Part shown: piece after piece, positions 1 through 7,485 of the stretch
Layout of the letters: each line of letters begins with the position of its first letter
Position numbering within the stretch: position 1 is the stretch's first letter
DNA from: Acidobacteria subdivision 2 bacterium RH1 MAG20
Lineage (GTDB): Bacteria > Acidobacteriota > Terriglobia > Terriglobales > Acidobacteriaceae
Direction of reading: 5' to 3'
Length of the DNA: 27,383 bases
Assembly: GCA_002197545.1 (NCBI GenBank)
Contig: NFUO01000591.1
Span: 1 to 27,383, forward strand
The notes under the pieces: generated by a model
Seen by the model: only the letters and a program-made list of their open reading frames with translations
Database searches by the model: none
Told to the model about the DNA's origin: nothing
Position numbers and translations under genes: made by a program

Positions 1-146
1 CATCTGACCTCCGAAGTTACTGCTTGCTCGACACAATCAGCTTCTTCGTTCTTGGGCAGATGGACAACAACCTGTTGAAACTTCACATTTAGCCGCTGAG
101 GGAATACTCGGAGACTTAATCAGATCCTCCCTAGATCACAACGACA

Positions 147-203
147 GGGCTGAAGGCCCGATCCATATTCAGACACGGCCCAGCCGCACAAGCCCGGCTG
201 GGC
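147..203. terminator. Two hairpins upstream of the dedA-like gene
   Basis: A strong hairpin lies at 178-203: a perfect 9-bp GC-rich stem (GCCCAGCCG pairing with CGGCTGGGC) around an 8-base loop, followed on + by a T-containing stretch (TATGTATCTTT). A weaker hairpin (GGGC/GCCC, 4 bp) sits at 147-159. The strong one could end transcription coming from the left, or act in the leader of the gene that starts at 272. The T tract is imperfect, so the terminator call is tentative. I see no convincing gene in bases 1-271. Confidence 0.45.
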
Positions 204-271
204 TATGTATCTTTAACGGCAAGGCGTTCGCATCCAAAACCTGCTTTAATTCATCTACAAGACATACCCCT

Positions 272-1288
272 ATGCCGATAGCGCTCGTATTTTTCGTTCA
301 TTATGCCTACCTGATCCTGTTTCTCTGGGTTCTGGCGGAGCAGCTCGGCATACCTGTTCCCAGCATCCCGGTGCTGCTGACGGCGGGGACTCTTAGCGCG
401 ACCCACCGCATCCATCACTCGTATGCGCTTGCGGTTGTGCTGGCGGCCTGCATGTTGGCGGACACGCTTTGGTATGGGTTGGGACGGCGTTATGGAAAGA
501 ACGTTCTTCAGCTTCTTTGCCGGTTGTCGTTCGAGGCTTCGACGTGCGTCAGCAAGACTGAGGGATACTTTTCGCGGCGCGGGCCAGTCACCCTGCTTAT
601 CTCAAAGTTTGTCCCCGGGCTCAGCACGGTTGCCGCGCCGATCGCGGGGCAGACGGGCATGTCGTATGGCCGGTTCTTTATCTGGGACCTTGCCGGGGCG
701 ATCTTGTGGGCGGAGACCTTTCTGCTGGCCGGACGTTTCTTCGGCGACCTGGCAAAACGCAGTGCGCGGTTCTTCCAGCTCCTCGGCCACTTTGCGTTTG
801 CGATCTTCATCCTGATGGTGTTCGGCTTCTTCGCATACCGCATCCTCAAGCAACGCAGGTTTCTTCGGCAGGTGCGCAGTCTGCGGCTTGAGCCGGCTGA
901 GTTGAAGGCCATGATCGATCATGCGGAGGCGCAGGGAAATACTCCTCCCTTTATCGTCGATCTGCGGCATCCGCTGGACTATCTCCCCGATCCTCGCGTG
1001 CTGCCGGGAGCGCTCCGCATTGGGCCGAACGAGATCAGGCAGCATAGCGAGATCATTCCGCGGGATCGCGATGTGATTCTCTACTGCACCTGCCCGAGCG
1101 AAGAGACGAGTGCGAAGCTGGCGATGCAACTGCATAAGATGGGCATCTACCGCGTGCGTCCTCTGCGCGGAGGCTTCGACGGATGGAAAGAGGCGGGGTA
1201 TCCGCTGACAGACTATGTCGAAGACACACCCCATGCGCAACCCCTGTTGTCGCAGACTGTCGCTTCAACCTCCCAGGCCTCATCCTGA
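272..1288 (+). CDS. DedA-family membrane protein fused to a C-terminal rhodanese domain
   Basis: This 338-residue protein joins two modules. Residues 1 to about 190 are a DedA/VTT-type membrane domain with several hydrophobic segments and the family signature around residues 112-125 (KFVPGLSTVAAPIAG). DedA proteins are inner-membrane proteins implicated in lipid-carrier or phospholipid flipping and in envelope homeostasis. Residues about 205-315 form a cytoplasmic rhodanese-like domain; the expected catalytic cysteine is C272 in YCTCPSE, with C274 two residues later, and the end matches the usual GGFDGWKEAGYPL. The start at 272 is the first in-frame ATG; no clear Shine-Dalgarno precedes it. 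The gene stands alone, with intergenic DNA on both sides. The active-site loop is C-T-C-P-S-E-E rather than the usual Gly-Arg-rich loop, so sulfurtransferase activity is uncertain. The domain assignment is firm; the combined role is not known to me. Confidence 0.88.
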   Translation: MPIALVFFVHYAYLILFLWVLAEQLGIPVPSIPVLLTAGTLSATHRIHHSYALAVVLAACMLADTLWYGLGRRYGKNVLQLLCRLSFEASTCVSKTEGYFSRRGPVTLLISKFVPGLSTVAAPIAGQTGMSYGRFFIWDLAGAILWAETFLLAGRFFGDLAKRSARFFQLLGHFAFAIFILMVFGFFAYRILKQRRFLRQVRSLRLEPAELKAMIDHAEAQGNTPPFIVDLRHPLDYLPDPRVLPGALRIGPNEIRQHSEIIPRDRDVILYCTCPSEETSAKLAMQLHKMGIYRVRPLRGGFDGWKEAGYPLTDYVEDTPHAQPLLSQTVASTSQASS

Positions 1289-1427
1289 TCACTGGAAGGC
1301 TTGACGCACCCTCTATAATAGAAGTCGGGGCAGAACTACATTCAGCATCTTTTGGCACACCTTGGCATCTCCGTGCGGTGGTGTCGGAGATGACTTAGGA
1401 ACCTCTGATTAAGTTTGGCTTTGAAAA

Positions 1428-1447
1428 GGCATGGCTTCAGCCACGCC
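1428..1447. repeat. TTCA-loop hairpin, possible dispersed element
   Basis: The 387-base stretch between the dedA-like gene and the UbiD-family gene (1289-1675) has no convincing gene. It contains this hairpin: an 8-position stem with one A/C mismatch around a TTCA loop. Just upstream lies TCTGATTAAGT (1404-1414), the exact inverse of 114-124. A further repeat-like segment is at 1521-1552. Promoter-like TATAAT at about 1314 lacks a matching -35 box. Confidence 0.4.
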
Positions 1448-1520
1448 ACAAGTCTGGAACTTGATGACCTTCCTTGGAATCGAGGTCAACCCCGAGGTTC
1501 AGACTTAAAGTATCTGTTTT

Positions 1521-1552
1521 GAAGACTTTGGATCAAAAGTACAGGGGGTACC
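1521..1552 (+). repeat. Dispersed intergenic repeat, copy 1 (GAAGACTTT...GGGGGTACC)
   Basis: This 32-base segment aligns without gaps to 27340-27371 at the far end of the window. Both have GAAGACTTT, seven unlike bases, AAGT, three unlike bases, then GGGGGTACC, giving 22 identities in 32 positions. Both copies are intergenic and on the same strand. This suggests a family of short dispersed intergenic elements. Confidence 0.45.
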
Positions 1553-1675
1553 TGCGACCGAACGTCTTGTGGGAGGGAAGGTTCTCCAGTCTCCTGTTTC
1601 GGGAACTTATCAGATCTTTCCTGGAACCCGTTACCATAAACTTTCGACCGTGGCGCGCTGCGGCAGGAGAGAGAA

Positions 1676-3265
1676 TTGGCCTACAACGATCTTCGCGACT
1701 GGATAAAGCAACTCGAAAAGGCTGGAGAGCTGAAGCGCATCACCGTTGAGGTCGATCCGATCCTTGAGATGGCCGAGATTGCCGACCGTGCCGCCAAGCT
1801 GGGACGCGGTACAGCGAAGGCAGGCGGACCGGCGTTGCTGTTCGAGAACGTCAAAGGCTATCCCAAAGCGCGGGTGTTGATGAACCAGTTCGGCAGTCAA
1901 CGCCGGATGAAGCTAGCCCTGGAGACAGACTCCCTCGATGACATTGCCAACCGCATCCGTGAGCTGCTGCATCCGGTTTCGCCGACGAGTTTTATGGACA
2001 AGCTGAAAATGCTACCGAAGCTGGCCGAGGTGGGCGGCTTCTTTCCCAGGCTCATCCATGCAAAGGACGCTCCCTGCAAGGAAGTGATTCATCGCGGAGA
2101 TGCGGTCAATCTTCTTGACCTTCCCATTCTAAAGACGTGGCCGCAGGATGGCGGCCGCTTTATCACGCTGCCGTGCGTCATTACGCGCGATCCGAAATCG
2201 GGCAAACGCAACGTCGGGATGTATCGGATGCAGGTGTACGACGGCAAGACCACGGGGATGCACTGGCAGCGGCAGAAGGTTGCTGCCGAACATATGCGCG
2301 ACCGGCTGCGGGCCGCGGCGCCTGATCTTGCAGGCGGTGTCGATCTGATGGCGCTGACGGCTGGTGGTACAGCTTCGGCTGCTTCGCTGGACACCTTAAA
2401 TGCGACGACGCTGACGAAGATTCGCAACGACCGCATGGAGGTTGCTGTAGCCATCGGAACGGACCCGGCGACTACCTTTTCGGCGATTGTTCCCGCGCCG
2501 CCCGAGATCGAGGAGTATTTGATTGCGGGCTTTCTGCGGCAGAAGCCGGTGGAGCTGGTCAAGGCGGAGACAGTCGATCTGGAAGTGCCCGCTCATGCGG
2601 AGTACATCCTGGAGGGTTATGTCCAACTAGGCGAATTGCGCACCGAAGGGCCTTTTGGCGACCATACCGGTTTTTATACGATGCAGGAGGACTATCCCGT
2701 CTTCCACCTCACCGCAATTACGCACCGTAAACAGCCTGTCTATGCCGCTACCATTGTCGGCAAGCCGCCCATGGAAGATGCGTGGATGGGCAAGGCGGTG
2801 GAGCGGATCTTTCTGCCGCTGATGCAGATGACTCTGCCTGAGATCGTGGATGTGAACCTTCCGCCTGAAGGTGTCTTTCATAATTTGATGATCGTCTCGA
2901 TCAGGAAATCGTATGCAGGCCATGCGCGGAAGGTGATGAACGGCATCTGGGCGATGGGGCAGGCGATGTTTACCAAGTGCATCGTTGTTGTGGATGAAGA
3001 TTGCGATGTGCAGGATGTGGCCGAGGTCGTTCTTCGGGCGACGAATAACATCGATCCTGAACGCGACATTCAGTTCACCTTGGGACCCGTGGATTCGCTC
3101 GATCATGCAAGCCGCTTGCCAAACTTTGGGAGCAAGATGGGGATTGACGCTACGCGGAAGTGGCCGGCGGAGGGATTTACGCGTCCATGGCCTGCAATGC
3201 TTACGATGGAACCCGAGGTGAAGGCGCGTGTCGATGCGTTGTGGAAAAAAATGGGAATTGAGTAA
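1676..3265 (+). CDS. UbiD-family prenylated-FMN-dependent decarboxylase
   Basis: This 529-residue protein belongs to the UbiD family, which removes carboxyl groups from aromatic or unsaturated acids using prenylated FMN made by a UbiX partner. The family signatures are clear: NVGMYRMQ near residues 179-186, EGPFGDHTGFY at 324-334 with the acidic catalytic region, and VGKPPMEDAWMGKAVERIF at 361-379. MqnD is encoded nearby, so this may be the menaquinone-branch decarboxylase (MqnL type), but the sequence alone cannot separate that from other UbiD roles. The start is a TTG at 1676 with AGGAGAG a few bases upstream, and it gives the canonical N-terminus (AYNDLRDWIKQLEKAGELKRI-like). It is longer than E. 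coli UbiD; most of the extra length is an Ala/Gly/Thr-rich insertion at about residues 212-250. No ubiX is present in the window. Confidence 0.9.
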   Translation: MAYNDLRDWIKQLEKAGELKRITVEVDPILEMAEIADRAAKLGRGTAKAGGPALLFENVKGYPKARVLMNQFGSQRRMKLALETDSLDDIANRIRELLHPVSPTSFMDKLKMLPKLAEVGGFFPRLIHAKDAPCKEVIHRGDAVNLLDLPILKTWPQDGGRFITLPCVITRDPKSGKRNVGMYRMQVYDGKTTGMHWQRQKVAAEHMRDRLRAAAPDLAGGVDLMALTAGGTASAASLDTLNATTLTKIRNDRMEVAVAIGTDPATTFSAIVPAPPEIEEYLIAGFLRQKPVELVKAETVDLEVPAHAEYILEGYVQLGELRTEGPFGDHTGFYTMQEDYPVFHLTAITHRKQPVYAATIVGKPPMEDAWMGKAVERIFLPLMQMTLPEIVDVNLPPEGVFHNLMIVSIRKSYAGHARKVMNGIWAMGQAMFTKCIVVVDEDCDVQDVAEVVLRATNNIDPERDIQFTLGPVDSLDHASRLPNFGSKMGIDATRKWPAEGFTRPWPAMLTMEPEVKARVDALWKKMGIE

Positions 3266-3411
3266 GCAAAAGTGATGAGCGCGGTAGAGGTTTGCTCTCG
3301 GCGTTATAGCTTATTTTTATTGGCATAACTGCTGACAGGCAACGTGTTAGATCTTCTTTGCTTCTAAGGTTCATGGCGGATTTTCCCCAATCTTCCCCTG
3401 GAGGCATAACT

Positions 3412-3972
3412 TTGAAACGACATCATTTGGTTGGCTTGCTAGTTTTTGTGCTCGGTTTTTCGATAGCGTCCCACGCTCAGGCCGTTCCAGCGGCTACGCG
3501 GCTGGCGTCCGTGCAGGTTGGCGCAGGCTTCTCTTTTGCCGTACCCGATTACGGTCCCACTTACATTAAGGGCCTCACGGTCTACGGCGATGTCGATCTG
3601 TGGCGTCGCCTCGGTGTGGAGGCCGACATGCATTACATCAGCCTCCTTACGCCAACGGACATTGGAGAGGATACGTACCTCATCGGACCGAGGTACTCTC
3701 TTGTCCGTCAGGGCCGTCTCAACGCTTATGTGAAGGCTCTTGGCGGCGTAGGTCGTTTTGAGTACCAGTCTGGCACCTATCCCCATCCCCACACTGATAC
3801 TTTCGGCGTTTTCTCTCTTGGCGGAGGTATTGATTTTCGGGCTTCTAAACACATCAATGTCCGTGCCATCGACATTGAAGCGCAGAGATGGCCCGGTTAT
3901 GGAACGCCCGGATATCCAGCGCATGGACTAACCCCATTCGTTACGACTTTCGGCGTTGCATATAGCCGCTAG
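3412..3972 (+). CDS. Small outer-membrane beta-barrel protein
   Basis: I place the start at TTG 3412, giving 186 residues, because GGAGG lies 7 bases upstream (3400-3404) and the product then begins with a typical signal peptide: positively charged MKRHH, a hydrophobic core, and likely cleavage after HAQA near residue 24. An in-frame TTG at 3358 would add 18 hydrophilic residues before the signal and is less likely. The mature part has alternating polar and aromatic residues, Gly-rich turns and ends in Tyr-Ser-Arg after a strand (FGVAYSR), which suits a small 8-strand OmpA-like or OmpW-like porin-fold barrel. No enzymatic motif is visible. It is followed by a strong terminator at 4027-4059 and appears to be a single-gene unit. 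Its specific function is unknown. Confidence 0.75.
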   Translation: MKRHHLVGLLVFVLGFSIASHAQAVPAATRLASVQVGAGFSFAVPDYGPTYIKGLTVYGDVDLWRRLGVEADMHYISLLTPTDIGEDTYLIGPRYSLVRQGRLNAYVKALGGVGRFEYQSGTYPHPHTDTFGVFSLGGGIDFRASKHINVRAIDIEAQRWPGYGTPGYPAHGLTPFVTTFGVAYSR

Positions 3973-4026
3973 ATTCTTACGACTCTACCGGAACGCGAGC
4001 ACCGCTTTTTCTTCGCGGCGAAGAGG

Positions 4027-4059
4027 GTCAGTCCCCTCCATGAGAGGGGGCTGACTTTT
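4027..4059 (+). terminator. Rho-independent terminator after the beta-barrel gene
   Basis: A 12-bp stem (GTCAGTCCCCTC with GAGGGGGCTGAC, one G-U pair) around the loop CATGA is followed at once by TTTT. It lies 54 bases after the stop of the outer-membrane protein gene. Confidence 0.8.
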
Positions 4060-4104
4060 GCGCTGAATGCTGAATATGGAATTTTTGAATCTAAGAGGGA
4101 GAAG

Positions 4105-4180
4105 TGGTGGACGCGGTAGGGATCGAACCTACGACCAGTCGATTAAGAGTCGAATGCTCTACCAACTGAGCTACGCGTCC
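4105..4180 (-). tRNA. tRNA-Lys (anticodon CTT)
   Basis: The reverse complement folds as a complete 76-base tRNA. The acceptor stem is GGACGCG with CGCGTCC, the discriminator is A and CCA is encoded. The T arm is GTAGG-TTCGATC-CCTAC, and the anticodon loop CTCTTAA gives anticodon CTT. The anticodon stem has four good pairs and an outer T/C mismatch. It reads codon AAG. It lies between the beta-barrel terminator and the mqnD terminator. Confidence 0.93.
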
Positions 4181-4273
4181 ATTTTTGACCTCAATTGCAT
4201 GAGGGGGAAGTGATTGAGAGGCACACCCTGAAACCAGTCTGCTGCAATCAATCGACTTAGTTAAGATAACACA

Positions 4274-4301
4274 GCTTGCAGAGCAGAATTGCTCTGCAAG
4301 C
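4274..4301 (-). terminator. Hairpin terminator after mqnD
   Basis: A perfect 12-bp inverted repeat (GCTTGCAGAGCA / TGCTCTGCAAGC, loop GAAT) begins 6 bases past the mqnD stop. On the minus strand it is followed by TGTGTTATC, a weak T-rich run. It probably ends the mqnD transcript and separates it from tRNA-Lys. Confidence 0.65.
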
Positions 4302-4307
4302 CGGGAG

Positions 4308-5162
4308 TTAGCCAACAAAATCTACGTTTGCGCGAATGGGAATGATGCCTCGGTCGAAGCCCATGTCGAGGAGCTTACGGATGGCCTCTTTGCCGTCCTC
4401 GCCGTAGTTCAGCGTGCGGTCGTTGACGTACATGCCGACGAACCGATTGGCGAGGGTTGGGTCGAGATCGCGGGCGAACTGCATGGCGTAAGCCAGGGCC
4501 TCTTCGCGGTGGTCGAGAGCGTGCTGGATGCTGTCGCGCAGAGCGTTGGTGGTGGTCAACAACGTCTCGGGACTGAAAGACCGGCGAATGGCATTGCCTC
4601 CGAGAGGAAGGGGAAGGCCGGTCTCTTCGCGCCACCACTGGCCGAGGTCGAGTAATTTTACAAGGCCGTCGTTAGCGTAGGTCAACTGGCCCTCGTGGAT
4701 GATCAGGCCTGCGTCGAACTCGCCCGAGACAACGGCAGGAATAATCTTGTCGAATGGAATAACGGCCGTTTCAATCTCTGGAGCAAAGAGCTTGAGCGTC
4801 AGGTAAGCAGTGGTGAGCGTGCCGGGGACAGCGATGCGGGTCTTCTTCACCTCGTCGAGCGAGAGCTTGCGGGTGGAGACGATCATCGGGCCGTAGCCTT
4901 CGCCGACGCTGCCGCCACATGCCATCAGGGTGTACTGCTCCTGCAGGTAGGGGTAGGCGTGGAAGGAGATGGCGGTCACGTCGTAGAAGGCTTCGTTGAT
5001 GGCGCGGTGGTTGAGGGTTTCGATATCGGTGAGGACGTGGTTGAACTTGAAGCCGGGAACGCGGATTTTGTTTGTCGCCAGGCCGTAGAACATGAAGGCG
5101 TCATCGGAGTCTGGGCTGTGGGCGATGTTGATCTCTTGAATTGCAGTGTTGGCGGTGGTCAT
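4308..5162 (-). CDS. mqnD: 1,4-dihydroxy-6-naphthoate synthase (futalosine menaquinone pathway)
   Basis: This 284-residue protein is MqnD, which converts cyclic dehypoxanthine futalosine to 1,4-dihydroxy-6-naphthoate in menaquinone synthesis. It has the periplasmic-binding-protein-like fold of the MqnA/MqnD family. Supporting motifs are IAHSPDSDDAFMFYGLA at residues 13-29, the central GYGPMIVS, VPGTLTTAYLTLKLF, and GEFDAGLIIHEGQLTY, followed by LPLPLGGNAI. The length is normal. The ATG start has AAGGA about 10 bases upstream. It lies 90 bases downstream of bioY on the same strand, with a hairpin between them, so co-transcription is possible. The other Mqn genes are not in the window, apart from a possible UbiD-type decarboxylase at 1676-3265. 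Confidence 0.93.
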   Translation of the reverse strand: MTTANTAIQEINIAHSPDSDDAFMFYGLATNKIRVPGFKFNHVLTDIETLNHRAINEAFYDVTAISFHAYPYLQEQYTLMACGGSVGEGYGPMIVSTRKLSLDEVKKTRIAVPGTLTTAYLTLKLFAPEIETAVIPFDKIIPAVVSGEFDAGLIIHEGQLTYANDGLVKLLDLGQWWREETGLPLPLGGNAIRRSFSPETLLTTTNALRDSIQHALDHREEALAYAMQFARDLDPTLANRFVGMYVNDRTLNYGEDGKEAIRKLLDMGFDRGIIPIRANVDFVG

Positions 5163-5197
5163 GATTCGGTAATCCTTGGGAGAGTAAGAGGGATAGG

Positions 5198-5231
5198 CGA
5201 CGCAGCCCGACTTCGTTCGTTCGGGACGTCG
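5198..5231 (-). promoter_or_regulatory. Hairpin in the bioY-mqnD gap
   Basis: CGACG pairs with CGTCG and CCCGA with TCGGG, with small unpaired bulges and a 10-base loop. It lies in the 90-base gap between bioY and mqnD. No U-run follows in the direction of transcription, so it could be a processing or attenuation hairpin, or chance. Little more can be said. Confidence 0.3.
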
Positions 5232-5252
5232 AAAGGTTTTATTTTTACTGGA

Positions 5253-5849
5253 TCAAGAGCGGCGCCACCTCTGCAGTGTGCTGAAGATTCCGGCGGCAAC
5301 TGTAATTTTGATGGCTTCACCCGCAAGGAACGGAGCGATGGCGAGGCTCCATACGGCTGTGCTGCCTAGATGCAGAAGGTGCGCCAGCCAGCCGGCGCCG
5401 AGGGCGAAGGTGATAACACTGGAACCGATGCCGGCGATGATCGCGCTGCCGAAACGGGATACGACGCGGGGCATGGAGCGCACGATCCATCCGGCCGCGG
5501 CTGCGGCTACCGGGTAGGCAAAGAGGAAGCCAGCGTTGGGTCCGAGCAGGTGTGCTATGCCACCGGGGCCCGCCGGACTGAATACCGGCAGTCCCATGGC
5601 ACCCTCGGCGAGATAGAGGACCATGGTTGAGAAACCGGCAACCGGTCCGAGCGCCATGCCAATAAGGATGACAGCGAATGTCTGCAGTGTGATGGGTACA
5701 GGCGTAAAGAAGAGCGGGATCGACACATGAGCGCATGCGGCTACGAAGAGGGTCGCGGAAACGGCGAGGACAATCCTGCCTGGCAGCGATTCATGGAGCG
5801 GTTTTGTAGCATACATCAGACCTGAGTGAGAGGAGCTAACGGGTTGCAT
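5253..5849 (-). CDS. bioY: Biotin transporter S component BioY
   Basis: This is the biotin-binding membrane subunit of an energy-coupling-factor type uptake system. It has six predicted hydrophobic segments and the BioY signature PVPITLQTFAVILIGMALG followed by GLPVFSPAGPGGIAHLLGPNAG and FLFAYPVAA, the residues that line the biotin site in the family. I prefer ATG 5849 (198 residues) over the in-frame GTG at 5855 because AAGGA sits 7 bases before the ATG. No EcfA/EcfT energising genes are nearby, so it either works alone or shares a module encoded elsewhere. A small membrane-protein gene ends 18 bases upstream on the same strand, suggesting an operon. I saw no BirA-type palindrome upstream. 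Confidence 0.92.
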   Translation of the reverse strand: MQPVSSSHSGLMYATKPLHESLPGRIVLAVSATLFVAACAHVSIPLFFTPVPITLQTFAVILIGMALGPVAGFSTMVLYLAEGAMGLPVFSPAGPGGIAHLLGPNAGFLFAYPVAAAAAGWIVRSMPRVVSRFGSAIIAGIGSSVITFALGAGWLAHLLHLGSTAVWSLAIAPFLAGEAIKITVAAGIFSTLQRWRRS

Positions 5850-5867
5850 GAGCACGTCCTTTCGCGG

Positions 5868-6152
5868 TTAACCGCGTTTGGGTGAAGTTGCTTTGTCTTG
5901 AAAGCTGGTGATGGTTTCTGTTGGCTGAACGCTCGAGTTTTCGCTGGTTGAGCTGCTCTGGGCTGCTGCAAAAAGATATTGGCTGAAGTCCGGCTGCGAT
6001 TGCTTCGAAGATCTTTCCATTCTGTTTTCCAGCCTGTGGCTGGTGCGGACACGTCGAGTCATCGCCACTGCTGCCCATAGTAGAACGAGAAAACAGAGGA
6101 TCGAGATGGCAAAGAGAATTTGCATGGCCAACAAAAGAATACCAAGGTGCAT
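5868..6152 (-). CDS. Small single-pass membrane protein upstream of bioY (unknown)
   Basis: A 94-residue reading frame. Residues 5-30 are a single hydrophobic helix, followed by a basic stop-transfer segment (TRRVRTSHR) and then a polar Ser/Gln-rich tail, so the tail should be cytoplasmic. It ends 18 bases before the preferred bioY start and probably shares its transcript. The ATG has only a weak GAAG upstream. I do not recognise a family. The ordered hydrophobic-basic-polar layout and tight spacing favour a real gene, but its short length leaves doubt. Confidence 0.5.
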   Translation of the reverse strand: MHLGILLLAMQILFAISILCFLVLLWAAVAMTRRVRTSHRLENRMERSSKQSQPDFSQYLFAAAQSSSTSENSSVQPTETITSFQDKATSPKRG

Positions 6153-6286
6153 CGCTTCGTGCAGCTAATTAGGAATGTGTCTGCTGATTTGTCGGGTAAA
6201 TTCCAAGGAAGAGGGAAAATGAAGAGCTGCGAGAGTAGTTTGCCAGTACGAACTTGGTACATGCATACAGCAAGCGAGTTTTCCAC

Positions 6287-6315
6287 TTGACGGCACTCTG
6301 TATGAAATTTGTACT
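6287..6315 (+). promoter_or_regulatory. Putative promoter of the FtsB/DivIC-like gene
   Basis: TTGACG (6287-6292) and TGTACT (6310-6315) are spaced by 17 bases and match the sigma-70 consensus at five and four positions. Transcription would begin about six bases before the ATG at 6328, leaving almost no leader. This agrees with the lack of a clear Shine-Dalgarno. Confidence 0.4.
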
Positions 6316-6327
6316 TGATCTTGAGAT

Positions 6328-6723
6328 ATGACTCGTTCAGGCACAGCCAGCGCAGGGGGGAAACGGCAGAGCATCGTCGTGCGCCTGTATGAGTGGGTTC
6401 AAACTGACTGGCGCAAAGTCGCTACGGGTGGCGCTGCGGTGCTTACGCTCGCGGTGGCTTATCACGTGATTTTTGGGCAAAATGGATTGACGGTCTATCA
6501 GCAGAAGCGCCAGGAGACCCAGACTCTTGCCAAACAATTGCATAGCCTCCAGCGCGAAAATGACCTGATGAAAGGTCAGGTAGATCGGCTGCAAAGCGAC
6601 CCAAATGCGATCGAGCATCAGGCACGCGAGGAACTGCACTATACCCGGCCAGGCGAGGTGATTTACACATTGCCTGCGGAACCTGCGTCGAAAAATACAA
6701 CCAGCAGTCCTGCAAAACCCTGA
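6328..6723 (+). CDS. Septum formation initiator family protein (FtsB/DivIC-like)
   Basis: A 131-residue bitopic membrane protein. The cytoplasmic N-terminus is followed by a transmembrane helix at about residues 31-49, then GQNGL, a coiled coil at about 56-90, and the family C-terminal block DPNAIEHQAREELHYTRPGE with VIY (91-113). FtsB/DivIC proteins bridge FtsL and FtsQ in the divisome and help activate septal wall synthesis. The length is typical. It stands alone on +, divergent from the bioY group. Whether it is better called FtsB or DivIC cannot be settled here. Confidence 0.85.
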   Translation: MTRSGTASAGGKRQSIVVRLYEWVQTDWRKVATGGAAVLTLAVAYHVIFGQNGLTVYQQKRQETQTLAKQLHSLQRENDLMKGQVDRLQSDPNAIEHQAREELHYTRPGEVIYTLPAEPASKNTTSSPAKP

Positions 6724-6841
6724 GGTTCAGGATCGTCAATCTATGTAGATAGGTTCTCGCTATCTGAGGCCGGTTCATGGATGTAAGCGGAACCCGCGGT
6801 GCGGGTACGATAGGTTGCAGAGGAGTAAGGGGGAGCAGCCT

Positions 6842-7480
6842 ATGGAGTTCAATCTGGAAGAGGCTACTGCGCGACAGACCTATAACCTGTTGATCGGGTT
6901 GGTGGCGCCCAGGCCGATAGCGTGGGTGACCAGCATGAATGAAGAGGGAAGGTTGAATGCCGCCCCCTTCAGCGCCTACAACTACCTGTGCACCGATCCG
7001 CCGATTATTGGAATCGGGGTGACCGACCGCCCGACAGGCGGCTTCGTGCCAAAGGATACGGCCAGAAATATCAGGCGCACGGGAGAGTTCGTGGTCAATG
7101 TCGTAACCGAGGACCTCGCCCAGCAGATGAACATCTGCGCTACTGACTTTCCGGCAGAATTCAACGAATTGGAGATGGCTGGGTTGACGACGGTCCCCTC
7201 CCAGACGGTGAAGGTGCCGCGCATCGAACAGGCCCATGCAGCGCTGGAATGCCGGGAATACGCCACGATGGAGATCGGAAGATCGCGGATTATTCTTGGG
7301 AGAGTGGTCGCAATCTATATCGAAGATAGATTTGTGAATCCAGCAGGACCTTATGTATTAGCCGAAGAATTGCATGCAATCGGCCGGATGAACGGATTGG
7401 GGTCGTATGTGAAGACCAGAGACGCATTTCTAACAATGCCGCGGATATCGTTTGAGGAGTGGAAACGAGAAAAGCGCTGA
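6842..7480 (+). CDS. Flavin reductase-like FMN-binding split-barrel protein
   Basis: A 212-residue protein of the flavin reductase-like / DIM6-NTAB family, which binds FMN in a split barrel. Family motifs are PRPIAWVTSMNEEGRLNAAPFSAYN early on, then DPPIIGIGV and KDTARNIRRTGEFVVNVV. I chose ATG 6842 because AAGGGGGAG lies just upstream; an in-frame TTG at 6815 would place the ribosome site inside the gene. Family members reduce free flavins or act as oxidoreductases of unclear substrate, so no specific reaction can be given. The stop is only 5 bases from the stop of the convergent ABC ATPase gene. Confidence 0.85.
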   Translation: MEFNLEEATARQTYNLLIGLVAPRPIAWVTSMNEEGRLNAAPFSAYNYLCTDPPIIGIGVTDRPTGGFVPKDTARNIRRTGEFVVNVVTEDLAQQMNICATDFPAEFNELEMAGLTTVPSQTVKVPRIEQAHAALECREYATMEIGRSRIILGRVVAIYIEDRFVNPAGPYVLAEELHAIGRMNGLGSYVKTRDAFLTMPRISFEEWKREKR

Positions 7481-7485
7481 CAAGT

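Noticed and set aside
1..90. Possible partial gene on the minus strand running off the left edge
   Set aside because: A short open frame exists, but it has no proper start with a ribosome site and no recognisable protein.
1310..1320. Promoter at TATAAT near 1314
   Set aside because: The only TTGACG is 7 bases away, too close to be a -35 box, and no gene starts soon after.
1474..1749. 91-residue frame on + overlapping the UbiD-family start
   Set aside because: It overlaps the conserved N-terminus of the UbiD-family gene, covers a repeat-like segment and has no family features.
4695..5369. 224-residue frame on + opposite mqnD and bioY
   Set aside because: It is antisense to two well-supported genes and has low-complexity Val/Gly/Asp content typical of a shadow frame.
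5850..6327. BirA operator or biotin-responsive site before bioY
   Set aside because: No BirA-like palindrome could be seen.
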